A stretch of DNA of 64,000 bases. Source: Bacillota bacterium. Its GTDB lineage: Bacteria; Bacillota; Clostridia; Lachnospirales; Lachnospiraceae. Location: assembly GCA_023421505.1 (NCBI GenBank), contig JAEZTJ010000067.1:24111-88110 (forward strand), read 5' to 3'. The first letter of the stretch is position 1; each line of letters begins with the position of its first letter. The notes beneath the pieces were generated by a model that worked only from the letters and a program-made list of their open reading frames with translations, made no database searches and was not told the DNA's origin. Below, in pieces: positions 26,408 through 35,476 of this stretch. The position numbers were made by a program, and so were the translations under genes.

Positions 26408-29400
26408 TTAGTTATTGTAAGTCCAAAAATTTGACTGATACTCCTTTAAAGGTAATTCCAGTCTTCTATAAACAGACTCTCGGCAAGACAAACTTTCATC
26501 TCCATTATCTCCCGGTATTGTAACCACACGATAATATATCGCATCCGTTGCTGCATCAAAGGAGGTGGCATAACAATAATCTCCCAAGTATAGCTTATAA
26601 CCAGTTGCCAAATTTACACAGTAGGACGGATTAGGATTTTCATCACCGTCATATTGAATAAACATCCAATCCCCTTTTACGTAAATCGAATAAAAATAAT
26701 TTGGATGCTTACCAAGCTCCTTAGATTCAAATACCAGTTCCTTTATCGAACCATCAGTAGATATTCTGTAAACATTATCTTCTACGGTATAATATAAGTA
26801 GTCGCCCGAATTACTGTATAACTGCACCTCAAAATCAGCCTTCGGTTCAAGCTTTTGTAAAATCATAATTGAGCCAGATGCATCTATTCTTTTTATCGAA
26901 AAATCTGCGCTGCCATCGGTACGAGCTAAATAATATACAGCATTTTGATCTGCGAATAATTCTGAAATCTTGGCGATATATTTTTCAATAATATTCTCAA
27001 CCTTTCCATCTAAGGAAAGGGAATGTAAGCTGTAATTACCACTCCCTGTATATAAAATGTAATATATCTTGTCATTCGCCATGATAGGAGTAGTTAGTAA
27101 ATTATATTTTTTATTGTCTAACAAGTTCTCTTGGTTTTTTCCATTGATACCAACTCGTGCAATTACTTTACTATTTGTATCTTCTCTGTTTATCCAATAG
27201 CTGTAATATACATCGTCACCTGAAATACCAATTATCGAGGTATTATAAATTGAAGAGTTTTGATCTGCTACGCTTGGTATTGCCAGTTTTTCTTTTAATT
27301 TACCATCTGTACTGATACGATAAACCCCTTCACTTGCAGTATAATAGATAAATCCTTTTTCTAAGTAAATCGGATTACTATCAACTTGAGTGAGAATAGT
27401 CTCATTACCGCTTGTCATATTCTTGGCAATTAAGTCCACCATACCAGTATTCCTGTTTCTATTATTCCTCCATATGCCTTTTTTGTAATATGTCATATGG
27501 TTTACAGTATCTTCTATTACTGAGTTTCCAGATAGCGGCTCTTCTATCAAAGTATCTTCCGGTTGTATTTTATCACATTGAACTAGTTTAACCTTCTCAC
27601 CTTGAACGAGCTTCATTCCTAAATTGGCAGCATACCTAGCAGCATATGAATTTTCAGGCGCATTAACTGTGATTAAATCACTGCAGCCAAAGAAAGAATT
27701 TGTACCAATTGAAATAACTGTATCTGGTATCGTAACTAAATCTATTCTATTCTTACAGTTAAATGCATAATCTGCTATTTGAGTGATTCCTTTTGGAATA
27801 GTAACCTCTCCTTCACAGGCTGATGCATCATATAAAACCGATCCAATTATAATCATATGCTCTTCTTTCTGCTTTTCTTTTAGCCAGGCTGTATCGCAGA
27901 ATGCAAGCTTTCCAATAGAAGAGATACTGTGCGAAAAAGCAATACTTTTCAACTGCGTACAATTGTTAAAAGCACAGGCACCTATCTCCTTTACTTCCTC
28001 TTTCATTGATACTTTTTGTAACTTACTACAATTAGAAAAAGCCTCTCTGTCAATCACTTTGCACTTCTTAGGAAGGTTAAGCTCTTTTAGCATACTGCAT
28101 TCTGCAAATGCCCTGTATCCAATATAGGTTACACTATCTGGCATTTTAACCGAGCTTAGCTTTTTACAGCTCTCAAAGCTATTACTGTTTATCGATTTTA
28201 CACCCTCCGGTATAATTATTGAGGTTATATTGGCTTCCTTGAATGCTTCCTCACAGATATATTTAACTCCCTTTGGTATCGTCACATTACCGGTACACGA
28301 GGCTCCGCTTATTAGTACAGAGTTTGCAATAATCATTTTACCTTCTGCTTTTTTATCTTTTAGCCATGGCGTCCCATAAAATGCATTCATACCAATTTCT
28401 GTAACTGTTTTGGGAATATTAATTTCTTTCAGCTTATTGCAGTTCCAAAAAAGTCCTGAATTAATCCGTGTAAGTGATTTAGGAAGTACTATTTGTGTGA
28501 TTGACTTACAGCTATCAAAAGCACTATCTCCTATTTCACCAATTTTATCTGGAAGGTTTATTTTACTTAAAGACGTACAGCCACTAAAGGTGCCCCTGCC
28601 AATTTTTGTGAGGCTCTCAGGTATAGTAATTGAGGTTAGTCTTAAGCAGCCTCTAAATGCCTCATCTCCAATCACTTTTAATCCCTCCTTCAAGGTCAAT
28701 GATTTGAGCTTTGAGCAGCCTTTAAATGCATAATCCCCAATAACAGATACCTCTGATGGTATTGTAACGGAAGTAATCTTCGCATTTAAGAAAGCATTGT
28801 TACCTATTTTAGTTACTCCGCTTGGAATTTTAACCACATTGCTATTTTCAGAAGTACTTAAAAGCACCCCATTCATTACAATTGTTGCGCTTTCAGCCTT
28901 ACGCTTTTCCAACCATTTGGTTTCCTCAAACATATTTACATCCAGCATACAATCTGTCTTGATCGTAATACTTTCAAGTGAGGAACAATATTGAAATACA
29001 TAATTACCCATAGCTTGAACCTTCTTAGGTATCGTAATTTCATTTAATGTTTTACAATTCATAAAGGTTTGTGTACCAAGTTCAGTTAAACTTTCCGGTA
29101 GCTTTATACTTTCTAGTTTTTTACAATCAGCAAAAGCCCAGGATTTGATTGCAGTGATGCCCTCCGGAAAATGAATGCTCTCCATGGTTTCATTTCCCTG
29201 AAAAGCCCATTCTGCAATACTTGTCACACCCTCCGGTACTATAATATCCTTCTCGCTACCAAGATATTTTTGAAGCACTCCTTCTTTTATCACAAAATCA
29301 GTGTTATTAACTGATGAATTCTCGCCAATCTCTGCGCTCTTTGCCTGCACAGGAACTGCTATAAGCGCTGTAATTAGAAAAAACAAAACGCTTAATACTG

Positions 29401-29428
29401 TCAATTTTAACTTGAAATATTTACTCAT
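26408..29428 (-). CDS. Secreted BspA-like leucine-rich-repeat protein with C-terminal DUF5050-like propeller
   Basis: 1006 aa. Signal peptide MSKYFKLKLTVLSVLFFLIT... cleaved near residue 29 (VQAKS). From ~50 to ~590 come about 20 LRR_5 repeats of ~23 residues (pattern IPxxVTxIGxxAFxxCxxL) with small WLK(E/D)KK spacer segments, as in BspA surface proteins of gut anaerobes. From ~640 on are repeated GxIYYxxxxxxVYRISTDG strands resembling DUF5050 beta-propeller repeats. No LPXTG motif or SLH domain is visible, so retention on the cell is unclear. SD GGGGGA. Possible adhesin. Confidence 0.88.
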   Translation of the reverse strand: MSKYFKLKLTVLSVLFFLITALIAVPVQAKSAEIGENSSVNNTDFVIKEGVLQKYLGSEKDIIVPEGVTSIAEWAFQGNETMESIHFPEGITAIKSWAFADCKKLESIKLPESLTELGTQTFMNCKTLNEITIPKKVQAMGNYVFQYCSSLESITIKTDCMLDVNMFEETKWLEKRKAESATIVMNGVLLSTSENSNVVKIPSGVTKIGNNAFLNAKITSVTIPSEVSVIGDYAFKGCSKLKSLTLKEGLKVIGDEAFRGCLRLTSITIPESLTKIGRGTFSGCTSLSKINLPDKIGEIGDSAFDSCKSITQIVLPKSLTRINSGLFWNCNKLKEINIPKTVTEIGMNAFYGTPWLKDKKAEGKMIIANSVLISGASCTGNVTIPKGVKYICEEAFKEANITSIIIPEGVKSINSNSFESCKKLSSVKMPDSVTYIGYRAFAECSMLKELNLPKKCKVIDREAFSNCSKLQKVSMKEEVKEIGACAFNNCTQLKSIAFSHSISSIGKLAFCDTAWLKEKQKEEHMIIIGSVLYDASACEGEVTIPKGITQIADYAFNCKNRIDLVTIPDTVISIGTNSFFGCSDLITVNAPENSYAARYAANLGMKLVQGEKVKLVQCDKIQPEDTLIEEPLSGNSVIEDTVNHMTYYKKGIWRNNRNRNTGMVDLIAKNMTSGNETILTQVDSNPIYLEKGFIYYTASEGVYRISTDGKLKEKLAIPSVADQNSSIYNTSIIGISGDDVYYSYWINREDTNSKVIARVGINGKNQENLLDNKKYNLLTTPIMANDKIYYILYTGSGNYSLHSLSLDGKVENIIEKYIAKISELFADQNAVYYLARTDGSADFSIKRIDASGSIMILQKLEPKADFEVQLYSNSGDYLYYTVEDNVYRISTDGSIKELVFESKELGKHPNYFYSIYVKGDWMFIQYDGDENPNPSYCVNLATGYKLYLGDYCYATSFDAATDAIYYRVVTIPGDNGDESLSCRESVYRRLELPLKEYQSNFWTYNN

Positions 29429-29862
29429 TGAGCTTCCCCCTTATTCCTAACTTTCTTAGATAATTATTTTTTCAATTTTAGCATACTTACAGTTACTGAG
29501 TTTCATATAATTTGCTAATATTTAATACGCATGCAAGCTTAAATCATTTCTTTCGTCCATACTCTTATTCAGTTGGGTTATTATTTGATCTACCATAGCT
29601 TTCTCATCTCTATTCATAATATCACTCATTCCCATATATTTCTATAACGAAATATATTTACTTAATAATATTGATATGCCAAATACTCCTTTACTCCAAG
29701 GCCCACGCATTTTAGGCCTAACCTTAAAGAATAGCGTAGCAGCTAAAAGCTACTACGCTATAAAGGCTAACTTATGGGGGTCACATCACATTAAGACAAC
29801 CCCTTTGCTACGTGATTTTTATATATGGATAACAACAAACTCTGATTTCATAATACCCACAA
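29429..29862. other. Gene-free stretch between the LRR and DUF4097 genes
   Basis: 434 bp. Contains the hairpin at 29731-29761 and an AGGCC-containing inverted repeat near 29698-29720. No supported gene. Confidence 0.45.
29731..29761 (-). terminator. Hairpin downstream of the DUF1700/DUF4097 gene
   Basis: ATAGCGTAGCAGCT pairs with AGCTACTACGCTAT around a short A-rich loop, with TTCTTT following on the minus strand. Probable terminator about 100 bases after the stop at 29863. Confidence 0.6.
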
Positions 29863-31854
29863 TTAATCGGTTAAGCGGATATCCCCACTCACCGAACTGA
29901 TGATCAGCTCACTTCCCTGATTACCAAACGTATAGGTTCCTGATCGTAAATTTCTCTGACGCATATTATTATAATTGATATATAATTCACCGGAGGTGGT
30001 TCTGGATTTGATGGAATAACCGTTGCCGTAGTTTTTCAAAATAATATTAACATTTCCACTGGTACTACCGGCTTCCAACACAAGATCTCCCTCGCTTTTT
30101 ACCTCGACATTACCACTCTTGGAGCTTGCATGGCATCTTTTTACATTCACTGCCAGAATCACATCTCCACTGGTACTGCTAACTCTTAAGCCATCACCGA
30201 TTATTTTGGGAAGCTTTATATCACCGCTTATACTGCTGATATCGGCATTGATCATGGTAAATTCATTGATATCAATATCACCGCTAGTACTCCTAATCTT
30301 GCATTCATTGGTTTTCATATTAACTATATCAATGTCACCGCTTAACGAACTATTATCTATAATATCCGCAATTAAGTTCCTGGCCTTAACATCACCGCTC
30401 GAGCTTTTGAGTGATTGAAACTTTGCATTAACATTGCTGGCCTTAACATCACCGCTCATGGTCGATGCGCTTAATTGGACACTGTTAATATCCTCCAGAC
30501 TGATATCCCCGCTGGAGCACTTGATGCGAAGGTCTGTCGTATAAACCCTATTAATTAATACATCACCGCTTGCTGTTGTTGCGATCAAGCGGTCTGCATT
30601 GACATTGTTAATCTTTATATCTCCGCTTGCTGTTTTTATATTAACACTGCTTATATTATCTGGAAGTTCAATATTTATCATTATTGTATTTAGTTTAAGA
30701 TTAAACAAAAATACTGATTTTCCAACCCTCCTAATACCTGCATATACTGTATTCCCTTCCCTATAACTATAGAACTCATACATCTGCTTCTGTCTTTCAT
30801 TACCGTTATTTACGTAATTAATATTAATTTTATTATCGGGGGATTTCTGTACTGATATAAAAGCACAGATTCCATCGATAACAAGGTTCAACCCATTACT
30901 TGTTTGATTAGAATTGTCAGGCTCACTTTCTTCAAAAGCTACTTCGGGTTCCTCGTCGATCTTCTCACTGCTTATAGCTTCGGGTTCCTCATCGATCTTC
31001 TCACTGTTTATAGCTTCGGCTTCCTCACTATTCTTTACACTACTTATAGCTTCCTCACTGTTCTTTACACTACTTGTAGCTTCTTCTTCAGTGTTCTTTA
31101 TACTGTTTGTAGCTTCAGCTTCCTCACCGCTCCTTATACTTCTTACAGCTTCTGCTTCCTCACTGTTCTTTACACTACTTGTAGCTTCTGCTTCCTCACT
31201 GCTTTTCTCATCACAGCCTGTTTCTACACCAGAGGAAATATCTTCTGTTTGACTGCTTTCAGAGGCTTCAACAATAGGTTCGGCCTCATAGCTTACATTT
31301 TTCTTGCCTGTTTCTTCCTGCTCCTCAGTGGCATCATAGCTTTTTGTTACATTTTCCGTATAACCTTCTGCATTTCTCTTATTAAAATCAAATGGGCCTG
31401 CACCTTGATTCTTAAGATAATTATCTGCAAAATTATTAATGGTAGAAGTTGCATGGCCTAACGTACTTTTTAAGGTATGGCCAAGCTCAACCACATCGAT
31501 TTTACTGATCGCTTCTCCAGCAGAATCTAAAGCACTATTGATTGCATTTCCGATCTTTTCACTATCAATATTAGGAATATTAAAATGCCATTCCTTGGTC
31601 TTTTTCTCATTTGTATTTGTCTGATTGTTATTTTGTTTGCTATCTTCTTTGCCATCTGTATTATATACTTCTTTGATATCCTCAACCAGATCATCAATAG
31701 TTCCCAAATCTTCACAGATTTGTTCTTCACTTTTACCATTCTCTAAACCGACTTGAAAATGTTCTTCATAATCTGATATGATCTCTTGCATTACACTTTC
31801 ATCAGTATTTTTTAATGCTTCTTTTAATGCACTCAAATATTCTATCTTATTCAT
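29863..31854 (-). CDS. DUF1700 plus DUF4097 protein with a repetitive acidic insert
   Basis: 663 aa from the second ATG, 31854, which has AGGAGG six bases upstream. The first ATG abuts the SD. Residues ~1-75 are DUF1700/HAAS-like (EYLSALKEALKNTDESVMQEIISDYEEHF). Residues ~220-310 are degenerate EEAEATSSVKNS-type repeats. Residues ~390-663 are a DUF4097 beta-solenoid with SGDI/SGDV turn motifs every 20 or so residues. No membrane segment is evident. It is paired with PadR, the usual context for envelope-stress or protection genes of this kind, but its biochemistry is unknown. Confidence 0.85.
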   Translation of the reverse strand: MNKIEYLSALKEALKNTDESVMQEIISDYEEHFQVGLENGKSEEQICEDLGTIDDLVEDIKEVYNTDGKEDSKQNNNQTNTNEKKTKEWHFNIPNIDSEKIGNAINSALDSAGEAISKIDVVELGHTLKSTLGHATSTINNFADNYLKNQGAGPFDFNKRNAEGYTENVTKSYDATEEQEETGKKNVSYEAEPIVEASESSQTEDISSGVETGCDEKSSEEAEATSSVKNSEEAEAVRSIRSGEEAEATNSIKNTEEEATSSVKNSEEAISSVKNSEEAEAINSEKIDEEPEAISSEKIDEEPEVAFEESEPDNSNQTSNGLNLVIDGICAFISVQKSPDNKININYVNNGNERQKQMYEFYSYREGNTVYAGIRRVGKSVFLFNLKLNTIMINIELPDNISSVNIKTASGDIKINNVNADRLIATTASGDVLINRVYTTDLRIKCSSGDISLEDINSVQLSASTMSGDVKASNVNAKFQSLKSSSGDVKARNLIADIIDNSSLSGDIDIVNMKTNECKIRSTSGDIDINEFTMINADISSISGDIKLPKIIGDGLRVSSTSGDVILAVNVKRCHASSKSGNVEVKSEGDLVLEAGSTSGNVNIILKNYGNGYSIKSRTTSGELYINYNNMRQRNLRSGTYTFGNQGSELIISSVSGDIRLTD
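30934..31200. repeat. Degenerate in-frame tandem repeat inside the DUF4097 gene
   Basis: A series of ~36-45-bp units coding for variants of EEAEA(T/I)(S/N)S(V/E)K(N/I), 7-8 copies of uneven length. It forms an acidic, probably disordered linker between the N-terminal DUF1700 and C-terminal DUF4097 parts. Likely to vary in copy number between strains. Confidence 0.8.
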
Positions 31855-31864
31855 ACCCATCCTC

Positions 31865-32170
31865 CTACTCTATAATATCTTGTACGGCCTTAATAAAATC
31901 CAGCCATTCTTTTTTTTGTACTGTCTGATGTGTTCTTCCTTTTTCTGTTAAGTGATAATACTTTCTGGCAGGACCTTCACCGGATTCGACTAAATATGTC
32001 TCTACGTAAGCATCATCCTTTAAACGCTTTAAAATAAGATATAAGGTTCCCGTCGATATTACCATCTGTTTTGAAATTGCGTCTGTTAATTCATACCCGT
32101 ATCGGTCTCCTTCTACCAATTTAGAAAGCACACATAATTCTAAAACTCCCTTTTTAAATTGTGCATTCAT
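31865..32170 (-). CDS. PadR family transcriptional regulator
   Basis: 101 aa from ATG 32170 (SD AAAGGAG, 7 bases). A TTG two codons upstream is less likely. Winged-helix signature FKKGVLELCVLSKL, RYGYELTD, STGTLYLILKRL, YYHLTEKGR. Located 10 bases upstream of the DUF1700/DUF4097 gene in one transcription unit, the usual arrangement for PadR regulators of such genes. The inducing signal is unknown. Confidence 0.9.
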   Translation of the reverse strand: MNAQFKKGVLELCVLSKLVEGDRYGYELTDAISKQMVISTGTLYLILKRLKDDAYVETYLVESGEGPARKYYHLTEKGRTHQTVQKKEWLDFIKAVQDIIE

Positions 32171-32721
32171 CTGCAAGCTCCTTTCTGCTTGATTGTTAAG
32201 CTATTTTTTGTAATATCTGTAATTTACAATTTACAATATGTTAGATACAAATATCTTGCAATTTTCACTTATATCATATAGTATATATTATCACTAACTA
32301 TTATACATTGCAATATAGTATTTAATATAATATTGTAATTTTTTAATACTTGGCACAAACTAATTCAATAGGCAGGTATGTTATGCTTAATGTGATAAAA
32401 CTTATCATACCATTTTATCTTGTATATTATGGAGAGCCACCTGCCATATATCTGCTTAAAAATTTCCATATTTAAAATTGTCAATTTAAATGTAATACGT
32501 TATAATAGGACTAGTTATATTTTGTGATATAACAGGAACTGTGGTAAGAGTCTCACAAAAATAAAGCATTTTTGAAAAGAATTACAAAAGCAGTTAACTT
32601 CATAATTTATATCCAGAAAAATGGACATCAATGGAAGTAACTGCAAACTTAAATTTTAATGTGCACTGTTCAATCCTTCTTTTGGTTTTGAACATCACGA
32701 AGCTGCATCATGGAGGTTAAC
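32171..32721. promoter_or_regulatory. Divergent intergenic region with nested inverted repeats
   Basis: 551 bp. It contains one copy of the 33-bp dispersed repeat (32353-32385), an inverted repeat TTTTGTGA/TCACAAAA (32520-32527, 32553-32560) and a hairpin GCAGTTAACTTC/GAAGTAACTGC (32590-32601, 32634-32644) with an inner TCCA/TGGA stem. The hairpins precede xpaC and may form a leader structure. No known riboswitch class is recognised. Confidence 0.5.
32353..32385 (+). repeat. 33-bp dispersed repeat, copy 1
   Basis: Core (A/C)AAACTAATTCAA-AGGCAG-TATGTTATG. Related copies lie at 35314-35346 and 46144-46177 on the opposite strand. Copies 1 and 2 are in inverted orientation on either side of xpaC-telA. 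Confidence 0.7.
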
Positions 32722-34095
32722 ATGAGTAAAAGAATAGGGGACGAAATAAGAGATATCGTACAAAATGCAGTCAATACTATGGACTTTCATCAATTAAATA
32801 GAGATATTGGTAATACAGTCAATAGTGCATTAGATGAAGTGCGTAGTGCGTTGGGCAGAAATCCGAGAAATAAATCTAATTGGAACAACCCTAATGATAA
32901 TTACGGGAATTGGGATAATGATAGGGGGAATTACAATTCCTGGAATACGCATGACAATCGTCAGGGACAGAGTCATCGTCAATCTAACAATAATGAGCAC
33001 GTCAATAATTGGAATAGATATCGGAATAATCAGACACATACCTATTCTACCGGCAATTATACAAAAGTATCAAAGCCTCAGGCAAAGCAACAAAATGCAC
33101 TCATTCCTAATATCCCTTTAGGAAGAATATCCGGTATACTGCTTACCGTATTTGGAAGCATCGGTATCGGGACGATAGGAATTGCAGCAATCGTATTATG
33201 TTTGATTGGTCAATTAACCGGTAACCTTTCTTTTTTTGGTACAATTGCGATTGGTTTATTACCACTATTCTTCGCCAGTTTATATATGTCCTCAAGGGGA
33301 TCTCATATCAGAAAACGGTTAAAAAGGTTTTACCGGTATTTAGATGTAATCAAAAACCGCAGCTATTGTACAATGAAGGAATTGACTGAAAGTACTGGTC
33401 TAAATAAAAAATTTGTCTTAAAGGATTTACGGAAAATGATTACAATCGGTATGTTTCCTGAGGGACATATTGACGAGCAGGAGACATGCTTAATTCTAAA
33501 TCGTGAAAGCTACAATCAATACTTGGAATTGCAGAAAAATATCCGTGCGCAAAATTTTAAGGATCAGGATAAAAGGGAAGACAGTCAACAGAATATGCAA
33601 GGTTCAACAAAGACCCCATCAACAGATCCTGCAACGGATGCAGAATTAAGGAATGCAATTGAAGCCGGACGGGCCTGCATTCGCCAGATTAAAGAAGCCA
33701 ATGACGCTATCCCCGGCGAAGAGATTTCTAAGAAATTATACCGCTTAGAGATAATTATTGAAAAAATATTTAATTATGTTGAACTTCATCCTACACAGCT
33801 TCTCGAGATACAGAAGTTTATGGATTATTATCTTCCAACCACCTTAAAATTAGTAAATACCTATAAGGAATTTGATATACAAATCGTGCAAGGGGAAAAC
33901 ATTAAAACGGCCAAAAATGAGATAGAGAGTACACTAGATACCATTAATCTTGCATTTGAGAAGTTATTTGACAGTCTTTTTATGAATGCAGCAATGGATG
34001 TTTCTACGGATATATCGGTACTAGAAACTCTGCTTGCACAAGAGGGGCTGACACAGAAGGATTTTAAATCAAACAATGGGAGGATTAACCGATGA
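32722..34095 (+). CDS. xpaC: XpaC-like (5-bromo-4-chloroindolyl phosphate hydrolysis) membrane protein
   Basis: 457 aa from the ATG at 32722 (GGAGG five bases upstream). An in-frame ATG at 32710 overlaps the SD. The N-terminus (~1-40) is helical. Residues ~45-115 are an Asn/Trp/Arg/Tyr-rich low-complexity stretch, then two membrane segments lie at ~137-160 and ~165-190, followed by a cytosolic helical region ending in the XpaC domain (~280-440). The family name comes from an old phenotype, and the molecular role is unknown. The stop overlaps the telA start (ATGA), the same arrangement as xpaC-yaaN in Bacillus. Confidence 0.85.
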   Translation: MSKRIGDEIRDIVQNAVNTMDFHQLNRDIGNTVNSALDEVRSALGRNPRNKSNWNNPNDNYGNWDNDRGNYNSWNTHDNRQGQSHRQSNNNEHVNNWNRYRNNQTHTYSTGNYTKVSKPQAKQQNALIPNIPLGRISGILLTVFGSIGIGTIGIAAIVLCLIGQLTGNLSFFGTIAIGLLPLFFASLYMSSRGSHIRKRLKRFYRYLDVIKNRSYCTMKELTESTGLNKKFVLKDLRKMITIGMFPEGHIDEQETCLILNRESYNQYLELQKNIRAQNFKDQDKREDSQQNMQGSTKTPSTDPATDAELRNAIEAGRACIRQIKEANDAIPGEEISKKLYRLEIIIEKIFNYVELHPTQLLEIQKFMDYYLPTTLKLVNTYKEFDIQIVQGENIKTAKNEIESTLDTINLAFEKLFDSLFMNAAMDVSTDISVLETLLAQEGLTQKDFKSNNGRINR

Positions 34096-35231
34096 GTAAT
34101 GAAATACCGACATTAACCTTTGAACCTTTTGGTGAGGAGGTTACCGAACAAGCAGTAGTTAAGCAGGAGGCAGCTAAACCGGAAGCTATCGTATTTGACG
34201 AAAGCAATTTATCGCAAGAAGAAAAAAAGATGGTGGATAATTTTGCCACTGCAATTGATCTTAGTAAATCCAATCTCATTCTTCAGTATGGAGCAGGAGC
34301 TCAAAAAAAGATTGCAGACTTTTCAGAAACTGCCTTAAATAATGTAAAAACAAAGGATTTGGGTGAAATCGGTGAGATGCTCTCCGGTGTAGTAATGGAA
34401 TTAAAGAACTTTGATGCTGAGACAGAAGAAAAAGGCTTCTTAGGGTTTTTCAAAAAAACCTCCAATAAACTCACTGTAATGAAGACAAAATATGATAAGG
34501 CGGAAGTTAATGTTAATAAAATATGTCAGGCTCTGGAAGCTCATCAGATACAATTATTGAAAGATATCGCAATGTTAGATAAGATGTACGAACTGAATAA
34601 AACCTATTTTAAAGAGCTTTCAATGTATATATTAGCGGGAAAGAAAAAACTAGCGTTGGTTCGGTCAGAGGAACTGCCAAAGTTAATTGAGAAATCTAAT
34701 ATCAGTAATCTTCCCGAAGACGCGCAGTCGGTTAATGATCTTGTTGCTATCTGTAATCGGTTTGAGAAAAAAATTCATGATTTAGAGCTAACTAGAATGA
34801 TATCAATTCAGATGGCACCACAGATTCGTTTGGTACAGGAAAATGATTCAATGATGGTTGAAAAAGTACAATCAACAATCGTAAATACCATTCCTCTTTG
34901 GAAAAGTCAGATGGTACTTGCTCTTGGTGTTGCCCACTCTACACAGGCTGCAAAAGCGCAGAGACAGGTAACTGATATGACCAATGAGTTACTGAAAAAG
35001 AATGCAGAGACACTGAAGATGGCAACTATTGAAACCGCTAAGGAATCTGAGCGCGGTATTGTAGATATCGAGACCCTGCGTATTACAAATGAATCCTTAA
35101 TCTCCACTCTTGATGAAGTACTTCGGATCCAGACAGAGGGTCATCAAAAGAGGAAGGAAGCTGAAATTGAACTTAACCGTATCGAGAGCGAATTAAAAAC
35201 AAAGCTTCTAAGTATGAAGGGTGAAAGATAA
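34092..35231 (+). CDS. telA: TelA/YaaN family toxic-anion-resistance-like protein
   Basis: 379 aa, soluble, almost entirely alpha-helical with long coiled-coil segments. Signature positions: FLGFFKKTSNKL (~116-127), IYILAG-type MYILAGKKKL, IRLVQENDSMMVEKVQSTI (~240-258) and PLWKSQMVLALG. TelA proteins were named for tellurite resistance but are now linked to envelope stress and antimicrobial tolerance. Coupled to XpaC by a 4-base overlap, suggesting a complex with the membrane protein. Confidence 0.9.
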   Translation: MSNEIPTLTFEPFGEEVTEQAVVKQEAAKPEAIVFDESNLSQEEKKMVDNFATAIDLSKSNLILQYGAGAQKKIADFSETALNNVKTKDLGEIGEMLSGVVMELKNFDAETEEKGFLGFFKKTSNKLTVMKTKYDKAEVNVNKICQALEAHQIQLLKDIAMLDKMYELNKTYFKELSMYILAGKKKLALVRSEELPKLIEKSNISNLPEDAQSVNDLVAICNRFEKKIHDLELTRMISIQMAPQIRLVQENDSMMVEKVQSTIVNTIPLWKSQMVLALGVAHSTQAAKAQRQVTDMTNELLKKNAETLKMATIETAKESERGIVDIETLRITNESLISTLDEVLRIQTEGHQKRKEAEIELNRIESELKTKLLSMKGER

Positions 35232-35313
35232 CCTATTCTAAACGAAATTATGTCTATAATTCCTAGTTATGTTAAGGTGGAGAGGCTTGAAAATTCATAA
35301 ATTGAAATACTGA

Positions 35314-35346
35314 CGTAACATGCCTGCCCTTTGAATTAGTTAGTGT
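35314..35346 (-). repeat. 33-bp dispersed repeat, copy 2
   Basis: The reverse complement reads ACACTAACTAATTCAAAGGG then CAGGCATGTTACG, matching copy 1 at most positions. It lies between telA and its terminator. Confidence 0.7.
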
Positions 35347-35360
35347 AAAATAATCGATTT

Positions 35361-35399
35361 AAAAAATCGTAAGCAGTGTCACGCCGCTTACGATTTTTT
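35361..35399. terminator. Strong bidirectional terminator after telA
   Basis: AAAAAATCGTAAGC (35361-35374) and GCTTACGATTTTTT (35386-35399) form a perfect 14-bp stem with T-run on both strands. It serves telA and the convergent LRR gene. Confidence 0.92.
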
Positions 35400-35476
35400 A
35401 TTACTTTTTATTCGTTCTATTTTGGTAATATTTAGAAACAGACCGATAACTGATTTCATGCGACTAGATCTATAAT

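Noticed and set aside
30904..31461. Long plus-strand open frames opposite the DUF4097 gene
   Set aside because: They arise from the complement of the repeated acidic codons. Composition (Phe/Leu/Thr repeats) is an artefact.
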